From positions 1 to 31,587 of the forward strand of contig DATKCN010000352.1 of NCBI GenBank assembly GCA_035513175.1: a DNA stretch of 31,587 bases, given 5' to 3'. The position numbers and the translations under genes are program-made. This stretch comes from DATKCN01 sp035513175 (GTDB lineage Bacteria; Chloroflexota; Chloroflexia; Thermomicrobiales; CFX8). Shown piece after piece: positions 24,427 through 31,587 of the stretch (the first letter of the stretch is position 1; the number at the start of each line of letters is the position of its first letter). The notes under the pieces are model-generated. The model worked only from the letters and a program-made list of their open reading frames with translations, ran no database searches and was not told the origin of the DNA.

Positions 24427-25351
24427 CCCCACGCCCGACTCACGCGCCTCGCTGATCGGCCCGGGCTTGATCGTCATCTCCGGCTTCGGGTTCGGGGCGG
24501 TGACGGTGCTGGCGCGGGTGTCGTTCGAGTCGGGCTCGAACGCGCCGACGTCGCTGGCGTTGCGCTTCGGGCTGGCGGTGGCCATCTTCTGGCTGATGCT
24601 GGCGGCGCGCCGCCGTGTGCGGCGGCTGCCTGCCCGGCGCATCGCCGGGTTCGCGCTGATGGGGCTGCTGTTCTCGGCAGGCTCTACAACCTCGTTCATG
24701 TCAGTCGAGCGCATCCCGGCGGCGTTGGCGGCGCATGTGTTCTACATCTACCCGGCCATCGTAACGCTCAGATCGGCGATCTTCTTCAAGACGCGCTTCC
24801 CGCCATCACGCCTGCTGGTGCTGCTGGCGACGCTGCTCGGCTGCGCGCTGACGGTCGATGTGCAGACCGGTGGGATCGACGCGCTGGGGCTGGCGCTGGC
24901 AATCTCGACCGCCTTCTTCTATTCCGGCTGCGTGCTGCTCGGCGGCCGCGTCACGATCGGTGTGCCGCCGCTGAACGCGTCGGCATGGATCATCTCGTTC
25001 GCCAGCGGGCTGTTGGTCGTTGTCGGGGCCTTTGGCGTGTTCGGCGATTCGTTCACCTACAGCATCTCCACGCGGGGCGGGCTGGCGATCCTGGGGCTGG
25101 CCATCTTCTCGACGGTGATCTCGTTGTCGACGTTTCTGGCCGGGATGGCGCGTATCGACGTGTTCCGCGCCTCGATCATCAGCACGATCGAGCCGGTCGT
25201 CAGCGTGGCGCGGGCGGCCTGGCTGCTGAGCGAGCGGCTGACGATGCAGCAAACGATCGGCGGTGTCGTCATCGTCGGGTCCGCCATCACCCTGCAATTG
25301 GTCTCGCAACGCGAAGGACGGCGGCGGAACGCCGAGCCCGCCGCCCCGTAG
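24362..25351 (+). CDS. EamA-family (drug/metabolite transporter superfamily) permease
   Basis: About 300-330 residues depending on start, with ten hydrophobic helices in two EamA halves of five. The first half begins near 'LIVISGFGFGAVTVLARVSF' and contains 'SFMSVERIPAALAAHVFYIY'; the second contains 'IDVFRASIISTIEPVVSVAR', the typical EamA signature before the last helix. These inner membrane proteins export amino acids, nucleosides or similar metabolites; the substrate cannot be predicted. The start is uncertain. The Pro/Ser/Arg-rich first 30 residues are encoded within an inverted repeat. GTG 24371 has GAGGGA about ten bases upstream, and TTG 24362 is also possible. The conserved part begins near 24467 without a clear ribosome site. 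Confidence 0.82.
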   Translation: MRTVGTRSTTSPRPSSRIPRPDPTPDSRASLIGPGLIVISGFGFGAVTVLARVSFESGSNAPTSLALRFGLAVAIFWLMLAARRRVRRLPARRIAGFALMGLLFSAGSTTSFMSVERIPAALAAHVFYIYPAIVTLRSAIFFKTRFPPSRLLVLLATLLGCALTVDVQTGGIDALGLALAISTAFFYSGCVLLGGRVTIGVPPLNASAWIISFASGLLVVVGAFGVFGDSFTYSISTRGGLAILGLAIFSTVISLSTFLAGMARIDVFRASIISTIEPVVSVARAAWLLSERLTMQQTIGGVVIVGSAITLQLVSQREGRRRNAEPAAP

Positions 25352-25400
25352 GGGTCAACGGCTCGGTTGCGTTCCGTATGGCCACGCAATACATGGGCAG

Positions 25401-26600
25401 TCAGTCAGGAATCTCGCACAGGGCGGGAATGTCCTCGCCCGCTTCGCGTCTGCACTCCGGCGGGTAGACCCACAGCACGGCGTGGAGGGTCTGCTCGCCC
25501 GCAGTGGCCTCGATTTCCCAGCAGCCGGGCACGGGGAAGACCACGGACGAGAGCCAGAACTGGCCGTCGAGCCCCGCGCGTTGGATGTGATCGAATTCGA
25601 GCTCCAGCGGGGCGCCGTTCGCCATTGACGAGCCGGTGACGACGATCGGCCCCCACTCATCGAGGAACCAATCGAACGGTGTGGGCTCGTAGGCCCAGAC
25701 GATGCCGGTGTGGCTGCGGACCGAGACGCCGTCGCCGTCAATCCAGTAGTAGGGCAGGAAGCGACCCGCATCGTCGACCGGACCACGCATGGGGGTGACA
25801 GCGCATTCGTCCGGTGGGCTATATGGCAGGAGAGCATGGCGCTCGTGAGCGACGAGCATGTCGGGGCGTTCCTCCAGCGGGCGCACGTCGATGACGATCG
25901 ATAGCTCCTGATCGGCGGTGGTCGCCGTCAACTCCCAGCAGCCGGCGTCGGGGAAGGTCAGCACGAATCGGACTGGGAACTGGCGGGTTAAGACGTCTAA
26001 TTGCTTGTCCACATGGAGCAACTCGGACGGGCCATCGGTCCTCCGGCCGGAGATGTCCTGCACTTCCTGATCCGCGGAGATCCAGATCGGGGATCCTCCG
26101 GTGAACCAGAGATAGGGTGAGTGAGGCATGCTCGGGTTCACACCCGACACTGACACCGGACTGAGCCAGAGTCCGTCATCGCCATACCAATTCACGTAAA
26201 CAGGGTCGCCAGCGAAGCCAGACGGACCGTTCTCACTCGGCGGCGTCACATCGCAGGCGGGGTCGGTGGCGGCGATTTCGGTCCGCGCGGGAGATGGCTC
26301 CACGACGGCCGTCTCAACCGGCGCGGCGCCGATTCCCGGCTCCGGGGTCGCGTCACGGTCCACGCCGACGACATCCAGGCGCCAGAGCGAAACGACCACG
26401 ATCAGCAACAGGACTACGGCGACTGCCCCAAGCTCAAGGCGGCTATGCCGCCGCATCCGTTTCATCTCGCGCTCCTCGTGTTCACTCAACAGGCGACGGT
26501 AGTGCTGGCGCCGCGCGCCGGACACCCGCCTGGGTTCCAGGGCCTGCCGGAGGCGGCGGTCAAGCTGGTGCTCGTCTGTTCGGTTGCGGTCGTCGTTCAT
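25401..26600 (-). CDS. Membrane-anchored anti-sigma-like protein with duplicated extracellular domain
   Basis: 399 residues. A charged cytoplasmic N-terminus (1-55, 'LDRRLRQALEPRRVSGARRQ') is followed by one membrane helix (about 57-74, 'LGAVAVVLLLIVVVSLW') and an outer region of about 320 residues. The outer part is two copies of one domain. Copy 1 starts 'CDVTPP' and ends 'GCWELTATTADQELSIVIDV'; copy 2 starts 'CAVTPM' and ends 'GCWEIEATAGEQTLHAVLWV'. The start ATG lies 2 bp after the stop of the ECF sigma gene, so the two are translationally coupled. Position and topology make an anti-sigma factor or sensor likely, although I see no classic zinc-binding HxxxCxxC motif. An in-frame extension upstream overlaps the sigma gene and is rejected. 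Confidence 0.75.
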   Translation of the reverse strand: MNDDRNRTDEHQLDRRLRQALEPRRVSGARRQHYRRLLSEHEEREMKRMRRHSRLELGAVAVVLLLIVVVSLWRLDVVGVDRDATPEPGIGAAPVETAVVEPSPARTEIAATDPACDVTPPSENGPSGFAGDPVYVNWYGDDGLWLSPVSVSGVNPSMPHSPYLWFTGGSPIWISADQEVQDISGRRTDGPSELLHVDKQLDVLTRQFPVRFVLTFPDAGCWELTATTADQELSIVIDVRPLEERPDMLVAHERHALLPYSPPDECAVTPMRGPVDDAGRFLPYYWIDGDGVSVRSHTGIVWAYEPTPFDWFLDEWGPIVVTGSSMANGAPLELEFDHIQRAGLDGQFWLSSVVFPVPGCWEIEATAGEQTLHAVLWVYPPECRREAGEDIPALCEIPD

Positions 26601-26602
26601 GT

Positions 26603-27211
26603 TCAGAGGTCCGCTTCCAGCATCTGCTTCAGCCGTTGCCGGGCCCGCGTCAGCCGCTGGCGGGCGGCGGCGGGCGACACATCCAACACGCGGGCGATCT
26701 CGTCGGTCGACAGCTCGGCGCTGTAGCGCAGTGCGACAACGTCGCGGTCGGCGGGCGGGAGCCGTCGCACGGTCCGCCGCACCGCTTCGTCCTGCTCGTT
26801 GCGCGCGACACACTCATAGCTATCGTCCTCCGAGACAGGCGCCGCGAGGGCCTGCTGCCGCGCCGCCAGCCGCCTCAGCCGCCGATGGTAGCGCCCGTGG
26901 TCGATCACCTTGCGGCGGGCGATCGTGAATATCCAGGTCGAGAACGCGCCGCGCGCCGGGTCGAAGTGCTCCAGATGCTCGAAGGCGGCCAGCATCGTGT
27001 CCGCCACGACATCGTCGGCGTCGGCGGCTGAGCCGAGCCGCGAGCGCGCGTAGCCGTACAGCCGGTCGAGGTAACGGTCGTAGAGCAGCCAGAAGCAGCG
27101 GCGGTCGGCGAGCGCCGCGACGACCAGGTCTACGTCACAATCGCTGGCAGGCAACCCGCCCGGCGCGTCAACGGCGCGCGCTCGTGGCGGATCGCGCTCG
27201 CCGATCAGCAA
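26603..27211 (-). CDS. ECF-type RNA polymerase sigma factor
   Basis: 202 residues. Region 2 includes 'LLYDRYLDRLYGYARSRLGS' and 'ADDVVADTMLAAFEHLEHFD', with the core-binding and -10 recognition helix ending 'FSTWIFTIARRKVIDHGRYH'. Region 4 is 'RTVRRLPPADRDVVALRYSA' through 'LSTDEIARVLDVSPAAARQR', a helix-turn-helix for the -35. Start TTG 27211 is preferred: GAGAGGAG lies seven bases upstream and length then fits the family. ATG 27262 has no ribosome site, and the frame beyond it runs into the MITE-like repeat. Coupled to the membrane protein downstream, which probably controls its activity in response to an outside signal. Confidence 0.9.
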   Translation of the reverse strand: MLIGERDPPRARAVDAPGGLPASDCDVDLVVAALADRRCFWLLYDRYLDRLYGYARSRLGSAADADDVVADTMLAAFEHLEHFDPARGAFSTWIFTIARRKVIDHGRYHRRLRRLAARQQALAAPVSEDDSYECVARNEQDEAVRRTVRRLPPADRDVVALRYSAELSTDEIARVLDVSPAAARQRLTRARQRLKQMLEADL

Positions 27212-27231
27212 CGACACGCTCCTCTCGCGGG

Positions 27232-27260
27232 TATATACGGCGATGCTGGGGAAGTGTGAC
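27232..27260 (-). promoter_or_regulatory. Candidate promoter of the sigma/anti-sigma operon
   Basis: On the minus strand: GTCACA (27260-27255), 17-bp spacer, TATATA (27237-27232). Each matches 4 of 6 consensus bases. The start would be near 27225, immediately before the GAGAGGAG site, giving a very short leader and supporting TTG 27211 as the start. An ECF-type autoregulatory promoter was not recognised. Confidence 0.35.
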
Positions 27261-27274
27261 ATGGTTCGGGACGC

Positions 27275-27412
27275 GTAACGTGTAGGGGCGCATGGCAATG
27301 CGCGGCTGGACGCCGCGCCCGAGGATCGGCAGCAGCGGATCTGGCCCGTGGTCACGATGCGACGGTCGTGCCTATCCAGCCGGGCGCATTGCCATGCGCC
27401 CCTACACGTTAC
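27275..27412. mobile_element. MITE-like element with 36/38-bp terminal inverted repeats
   Basis: Left arm 27275-27310 begins GTAACGTGTAGGGGCGCATG; the right arm 27375-27412 is its reverse complement, identical except for a 2-base insertion. The core is 64 bp with no coding capacity. Each arm also contains the self-complementary GCGCATGGCAATGCGC. Size and structure fit a non-autonomous miniature transposable element or a mobile hairpin repeat. It sits between the secreted GerMN paralog 2 gene end and the sigma factor promoter. Confidence 0.7.
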
Positions 27413-27429
27413 ACGTTACGACCCCCGCG

Positions 27430-29094
27430 TCACCGGTAGTCCACAACCCCCACCAGTGTCGCGCTCCAGGGACAGTAGCGCTTGACGGTGTCAACGAAGT
27501 AGTCGACATTGTCCTCGACGTGGGCGGGAGTGCCGTCGCACATCTCCATCGTCACCTCGGCCATGACGATCTCCTCGGGGTCGATGTGCCAGCTCCACGG
27601 TGCGTTGTGGTTGTCCTGGCCGGGGCCGTGGTGGATCAGGCCGTTGGGGATATTGCCGATGTCCCCGCCCGCTTGCAACTCCAGAATGGCGTCGATCGTT
27701 TCCTCGTTCGTGACCCAGATCCTGTACTGCTGGCCGGAGACGGAGAAGGTCGCCAGGATGCCGCCGTCCAGCGGGCCGGGCGGCGGGAAGAGCGGTCCAC
27801 CATTGTGCTTTATGACGACGGCGTTCACGCCGGGGAACTGCGCCGCGGTGGCCGCGATCTGCTCCTCGACGCGCGGCTCATCGCAGGCGTCGCCAATGTT
27901 GAACGAGCCGGTGATGTTGATCGTTGCCGTCGTTCCAGCCATCGTCACCGACTGCACAGCGACGGTGGAGTTCTGGAACGCGTTGTAGAGGGTGGCGTGC
28001 TTGTAGGCGAACAGGCGCGTCAGCGCCGCCGTGACGCGTTGCGGCAGCGTGTCATGCTGGACGATCTGCGCCTGCACCGGCACGAGCAGGTCGTCGCAGC
28101 CGAAGCTGGTGCTCGCGGGAGTCGCGCCGCCCCGATCGACCAGATAGAGGGAGACCGTCTCGGTTTCCGGCGCCTCGTCCCCATAGCGCCAGCGGAAGTA
28201 GTGCTGTCCGACGTTGCCGGCCTCCACCTCCCAGCCGGGGTCGTTGCCGGGCGTGTAGGTCAGGCAGCGGCGCTCGAAGCACTGCCAGAGCACGTCGCGC
28301 TGCTCCCCGGCGACGGTGATCTCCGACCAGAACGCGCCGGTGATCGGGTAGCCGGTGGCGTAGAACGGGTTGATGAACAGGTCGTCCACAACGTAGGAGT
28401 CGCCGTCCCAGACCAGACCCTGTGCGGTCATGAAGTCCCAGAAGACGGAGGCGACGGTGTGGTCGATGCCCTCGACCGTGAGGCGGTACTCGGCGGTCAC
28501 GCCGTGCTGCGTGTATTCGGGGTTGCCGATGATCGAGCCGTCCTCGGTGATGGTGAGCGTGATGGTCGTGCCGGGCAACATGGCCGGGCGCTCGCGCAGG
28601 CCCAGCTCGTCGATGTCGGCGTAGGTCGGGCCGGTGAGACCGTTCGGGTCCCCGGCGATGCGCTCGGTCGATGGCAACGCGGAGTCGTCGAACGTGCTGT
28701 CGCCGATCTGGAAGCGCCCTTCGACCATCTCGACGACCAGCAGACCGTTGGTGACGTGCCAGATGTCTTCTTCGTCGATCGCGGGATCGTGATTGATCTC
28801 CATTCGGCTCTTATCGAAATACTGAATCTGCCGCATGCCGCCGGGCGCCTCCTGGTACGGCTCCAGATCGCCGACGGAGTACGGACCGTAGCCCCACATC
28901 CAGGTACGGCTCACCTGGCCGGTGGCGACCGGCAGGTCGGTGCGCTCCCAGCGCACCTCGAAGTGCGCGTTGTCGAAGTCGTGCTGCGTGCCGTCGCCCT
29001 CGTGGTTGGCCGCCGCCGGAACCAGCCCGGCGAAGGCGAACAGCATGAGGACGATCAGCGCCGCGCCCAGTGGTCTACGACCTGTCTCCCGCAT
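27430..29094 (-). CDS. Secreted GerMN-domain protein, paralog 2, with BP74-like C-terminal domain
   Basis: 554 residues with a clear signal peptide ('GAALIVLMLFAFAGLVPAAA', about 10-29). The N-terminal and central region parallels the protein at 20838-22115: 'IQYFDKSRMEINHDPA', 'WHVTNGLLVVEMVEGRFQIG', 'YATGYPITGAFWSEITVAGE' and 'WQCFERRCLTYTPGNDPGWE'. The GerMN domain follows ('ATLYNAFQNSTVAVQSVTMA' ... 'FPGVNAVVIKHNGGP'). The extra C-terminal approximately 110 residues ('YRIWVTNEETIDAILELQAG', 'HHGPGQDNHNAPWSWHIDPE', 'EDNVDYFVDTVKRYCPWSAT') match the BP74 N-terminal domain as I remember it. The function of the combination is unknown. ATG 29094 has AGAGGA six bases upstream; ATG 29121 with AGGA is an alternative. 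Confidence 0.82.
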   Translation of the reverse strand: MRETGRRPLGAALIVLMLFAFAGLVPAAANHEGDGTQHDFDNAHFEVRWERTDLPVATGQVSRTWMWGYGPYSVGDLEPYQEAPGGMRQIQYFDKSRMEINHDPAIDEEDIWHVTNGLLVVEMVEGRFQIGDSTFDDSALPSTERIAGDPNGLTGPTYADIDELGLRERPAMLPGTTITLTITEDGSIIGNPEYTQHGVTAEYRLTVEGIDHTVASVFWDFMTAQGLVWDGDSYVVDDLFINPFYATGYPITGAFWSEITVAGEQRDVLWQCFERRCLTYTPGNDPGWEVEAGNVGQHYFRWRYGDEAPETETVSLYLVDRGGATPASTSFGCDDLLVPVQAQIVQHDTLPQRVTAALTRLFAYKHATLYNAFQNSTVAVQSVTMAGTTATINITGSFNIGDACDEPRVEEQIAATAAQFPGVNAVVIKHNGGPLFPPPGPLDGGILATFSVSGQQYRIWVTNEETIDAILELQAGGDIGNIPNGLIHHGPGQDNHNAPWSWHIDPEEIVMAEVTMEMCDGTPAHVEDNVDYFVDTVKRYCPWSATLVGVVDYR

Positions 29095-29130
29095 AGTGCT
29101 TCCTCTCATTCGATTCGGCATACATCCTAT

Positions 29131-29928
29131 TCAACGCCCGCTGACGCTGACCGTCACCGGCTCGTCGCTCAGGCCCGTGAACTCGGCCGTGATCGTCGTG
29201 CCTGGCGTCAACGGCAGCACCGGAAGGATCGTGCCGCTGAGGATGATGTCCCCGGCGCGCAAGGGCTGCCGTGCGGCATGGGCGCGCTCGGCCAGCCATT
29301 GCAGGCAACACACCGGACCGCCGCCGATCAGCAGTGACGCCTGACCGACCTGCCCGGCCGTGCCTGGATAGTCTTCCAGAATGCGCGCGGTGACCGCGCT
29401 GACGTCGACGCCGTCCGCCGGCAGTTCCGGCCCCAGCACGAAGCCCGCGTTCCAGCCGGAGTCGGCGGTCGACTCCAGCGCGTCAAGCACGCGCGTGGTG
29501 GTGCGCACGTCGACGATCTCGAAGGCGGGATGCACGGCGGCGATGGCGGCCTGCGCTTCCTCCAGTGAGACGCGGCGATGGTCAAGGTCGGCGCCGAGCA
29601 CGAGCGCGACTTCCGTCTCGACGCGGGGGAAGATGAAGCGGCGCACGGCCAGTGTCGCCCCGCTGCCATGCTGACCGGAGTCGTAGATCGGCGCCCAGAA
29701 CGGCTCCTGCATCCCGGCCCGCCGTAGCATCTCGACCGACGAGAGGCCGACCTTCCAGCCCACGCGACGCGCCCCCGCTTCCTCGCGCAGGGCAGACACG
29801 GCCCGCTGGACCGCGTAGGCGTGCGCCAGCGAGAAGCCATCCAGCCGCTCGCGCAGCGGCTGCGCCGGGTCGGCGGCCAGCTCGGCGCGCCAGAGCGACA
29901 GGGCCAGCTCCCGGATGATGCGTTGCAT
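29131..29928 (-). CDS. 2-keto-4-pentenoate hydratase-like protein (fumarylacetoacetate hydrolase superfamily)
   Basis: 265 residues, typical of the MhpD/XylJ group, which add water to 2-hydroxypenta-2,4-dienoate in meta-cleavage of aromatics, or of related decarboxylases. Motifs: 'GWKVGLSSVEMLRRAG', the metal-binding 'IFPRVETEVALVLG', 'HPAFEIVDVRTTTRVLDALE', 'SGWNAGFVLGPEL' and the C-terminal 'LRAGDIILSGTILPVLPLTP'. No other aromatic-degradation gene is in the window, so the pathway is open. ATG 29928 has AGGAGG ten bases upstream; the frame extends 25 codons further back without a ribosome site. It is divergent from the dipeptidase gene across about 100 bp. Confidence 0.85.
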   Translation of the reverse strand: MQRIIRELALSLWRAELAADPAQPLRERLDGFSLAHAYAVQRAVSALREEAGARRVGWKVGLSSVEMLRRAGMQEPFWAPIYDSGQHGSGATLAVRRFIFPRVETEVALVLGADLDHRRVSLEEAQAAIAAVHPAFEIVDVRTTTRVLDALESTADSGWNAGFVLGPELPADGVDVSAVTARILEDYPGTAGQVGQASLLIGGGPVCCLQWLAERAHAARQPLRAGDIILSGTILPVLPLTPGTTITAEFTGLSDEPVTVSVSGR

Positions 29929-30032
29929 GAACGGGCTGCCTCCTGGGTCATCCGCACGGAGGGTATGATCGACGGACCGATAGTACACCGCTGGCGCAAC
30001 CACGGTGACACGATACAGGAGGAGGATGAGAA

Positions 30033-31418
30033 TTGACTGAGCGACCAGCCTGGGAGGGCTACCTCGCCGAGCACCACGATCGGCATCTGTCGGAGCTGTT
30101 CGAGCTGCTGCGCATTCCCAGCGTCAGCTCGCTGCCGGAGCACCGGGGCGACGTGCGCCGGGCAGCCGAGTGGGTGGCGGACGCGCTGCGGGCCGTGGGC
30201 GTCCCAACCGTCGAGATCATGGAGACCGACGGCAACCCGGTCGTCTACGGCGAGTGGATCGTCGATCCGAGCAAGCCGACGGCGCTGATCTACGGGCACT
30301 ACGACGTGCAGCCGCCCGACCCGCTGGACCTGTGGGAGACGCCGCCGTTCGAGCCAACGGTGCGAGATGGCTTCGTCTACGCCCGTGGGTCGAGCGACGA
30401 CAAGGGCAACCTGTTCATCCCGATCAAGGCTATCGAGGCGCTGGTCCAGACGCAGGGCGCGCCGCCGATTAACCTGAAGTTCACCATCGAGGGCGAGGAG
30501 GAGATCGGCTCGCCGAACCTGCCGGTCTTCGTGCGCAAGCACCGGAACCTGCTGGCCAGCGACTTCGTGCTGTGCGCCGACGGAGGCATGTTCAGCGCCG
30601 AGACGCCCTCGATCACGACCGCCTCCAAGGGCATCGCCGCCTGCCAGATCAACGTCACAACCGCCAACACGGACCTGCATTCGGGACAGTACGGCGCGTC
30701 GGTCCCCAATGCGGCGCAGGCCGCCGTGCAGCTGGCTGCCACGCTGCACACGCCGCAGGGCAAGGTGGCCGTGGCTGGCTTCCACGACACGGTGCGCGAG
30801 CTGACGGCGCAGGAAAAGGCGGAGTTCGCCGCCGTTCCGTTCGACGAGGAGGAGTACAAGGCCGATCTCGGGCTGGCCGAGCTGTGGGGCGAGCCGGGCT
30901 ACACGCCGGTCGAGCGCAACTGGGGACGCCCGACGGTCGACATCAACGGCTTCTGGGGAGGCTTCCAGGGGGTCGGCATCAAGACGGTTACGCCCAGCGA
31001 AGCGCACTTCAAGGTGACCTGCAGGCTGGTGGCGAACCAGGAGCCGTCGCAGATCCTCGACCTGATCGAGCAGCACGTGGCGAAGCACTGCCCGAAGGGC
31101 GCCACCGTCACCGTTGACCGCTTCCCCGGCTCGGCCCGCCCCTTCCACATCCGCCGCGACCACCCGGCGCTGGTGGCCGCCGAACAAGCCCTCGGCGACC
31201 TTTACGACCGCGACCCCTACGTCATCCGCGCCGGAGGCACCCTGCCGATCGCCGAGACGTACCAGAGCGAGCTGGGTGCCGATCTGGTGTTTTACAGCTT
31301 CGGCATGCCTGGTTCGAGGGTGCATGCACCCAATGAGAACTTTGGGATACAGGAGTCGTTCGTGATGGGGCGGCGGGCGTACTGCTCGTTGTTGGAGCGG
31401 TTAGCGGATGGCGGGTAG
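30033..31418 (+). CDS. M20-family dipeptidase/metallopeptidase
   Basis: 461 residues, full length for the M20 dipeptidase (CNDP-like/DapE-related) group. Motifs: 'YGHYDVQPPDPLDLWETPPF' (metal site 1 with H and D), 'ARGSSDDKGNLFIPIKAIEA' (bridging Asp), 'FTIEGEEEIGSPNLP' (catalytic Glu pair), 'DLHSGQYG' in the dimerisation domain, 'DINGFWGGFQGVGIKTVTPS', and the final metal His in 'RVHAPNENFGIQ'. It should cleave dipeptides or related amides in the cytoplasm using two divalent metals. The start is TTG 30033, decided by AGGAGGAGG seven bases upstream; the ATG at 30026 is out of frame. It is unrelated in sequence to the AbgB-like M20 protein at 19275-20705 beyond the fold. Confidence 0.92.
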   Translation: MTERPAWEGYLAEHHDRHLSELFELLRIPSVSSLPEHRGDVRRAAEWVADALRAVGVPTVEIMETDGNPVVYGEWIVDPSKPTALIYGHYDVQPPDPLDLWETPPFEPTVRDGFVYARGSSDDKGNLFIPIKAIEALVQTQGAPPINLKFTIEGEEEIGSPNLPVFVRKHRNLLASDFVLCADGGMFSAETPSITTASKGIAACQINVTTANTDLHSGQYGASVPNAAQAAVQLAATLHTPQGKVAVAGFHDTVRELTAQEKAEFAAVPFDEEEYKADLGLAELWGEPGYTPVERNWGRPTVDINGFWGGFQGVGIKTVTPSEAHFKVTCRLVANQEPSQILDLIEQHVAKHCPKGATVTVDRFPGSARPFHIRRDHPALVAAEQALGDLYDRDPYVIRAGGTLPIAETYQSELGADLVFYSFGMPGSRVHAPNENFGIQESFVMGRRAYCSLLERLADGG

Positions 31419-31465
31419 CGGGTAGGGGTTTTGGTATGTAGCGGCCAAGGTGGGAGGGTGGGACG

Positions 31466-31587
31466 ATGAATGGAAGGAGCCAGGACAGGAAGGTGCGGTC
31501 GCACCACGATCTCGTGGTGTGGCAGAAGGGAATGGACCTGGCAGTTCTCGTGTACCGGCTGGTGGAGACGTTTCCAAATTCCGAGCG
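31466..31587 (+). CDS. Four-helix bundle protein (S23/IVP family), 3' end outside window
   Basis: The first 40 codons are present and run off the end. 'HHDLVVWQKGMDLAVLVYRL' followed by 'VETFPNSE' is the conserved N-terminal helix pair of the S23 ribosomal / four-helix bundle family, about 120 residues when complete. The family was first noticed as open frames inside 23S rRNA intervening sequences but is mostly found as free-standing chromosomal genes of unknown role. ATG 31466 lies behind a GGGAGGGTGGGA purine-rich stretch. It follows the dipeptidase gene on the same strand by 47 bp. Confidence 0.85.
   Translation, partial: MNGRSQDRKVRSHHDLVVWQKGMDLAVLVYRLVETFPNSE

Noticed and set aside
24235..24714. 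Upstream extension of the 23704-24234 gene
   Set aside because: Runs through an inverted repeat and the opposite transporter gene; ATG 24234 has a good ribosome site.
26601..26813. Upstream extension of the anti-sigma-like protein
   Set aside because: Lies inside the sigma factor gene; ATG 26600 gives a sensible topology and coupling to the sigma stop.
27292..29337. 681-codon open frame on the plus strand
   Set aside because: Antisense to the secreted GerMN paralog 2 and starts inside the MITE-like repeat; a product of high GC and codon phase.
29328..31325. 665-codon open frame on the minus strand
   Set aside because: Antisense to the M20 dipeptidase and overlapping the hydratase in another frame; no recognisable domain.

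Overview
The window is a GC-rich bacterial chromosome segment with about 22 intact genes on both strands, two gene remnants and one gene cut at each end. Protein families and style point to Chloroflexota, probably the Thermomicrobia/Sphaerobacter side: a large LuxR-type (LAL/MalT-like) regulator, a secreted GerMN-family paralog pair with an N-terminal region I associate with Chloroflexi, Thr/Pro-linker lipoproteins, and CT-rich interspersed repeats. This assignment is inference from sequence style, not from a marker gene. No rRNA, tRNA, CRISPR array, transposase or prophage gene was seen.

Layout. 1-583: tail of a secreted protein, then a small DUF1059 protein. 584-1128: long leader with two candidate promoters, a phased direct repeat and strong hairpins in front of lon (1129-3609). 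3643-4122 (-): single-domain response regulator. 4371-6849: a thiamine-diphosphate enzyme and a DinB-like protein, probably one operon. 7095-10493 (-): GMC oxidoreductase, potassium channel, and an AAC(6')-Ii-like acetyltransferase. 10629-19063 (+): a LAL regulator followed by a DUF998 membrane protein, a SnoaL-like protein, an exported protein and three intact SAM methyltransferases, interrupted by an FAD-oxidase remnant and a truncated methyltransferase copy. 19275-20705: AbgB-like M20 amidohydrolase. 20838-24234: secreted GerMN protein, two-repeat lipoprotein, unknown protein. 24362-25351: EamA transporter. 25401-27211 (-): ECF sigma factor and a membrane-anchored partner with a duplicated outer domain. 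27275-27412: a MITE-like inverted-repeat element. 27430-29094 (-): second secreted GerMN paralog with a BP74-like C-terminus. 29131-31418: hydratase and M20 dipeptidase, divergent. 31466-end: start of a four-helix-bundle (S23/IVP) protein.

The most interesting parts are: (a) the LAL-regulator cluster, where two genes just downstream of the regulator share a spaced promoter/operator motif and where an A-B methyltransferase pair appears to have been duplicated and half lost; (b) a pair of intergenic stem-loops with a conserved 16-nt loop and compensated stem changes; (c) several families of short intergenic repeats placed exactly at gene boundaries, in places supplying start or stop codons; and (d) the secreted GerMN paralogs flanking the sigma/anti-sigma pair.
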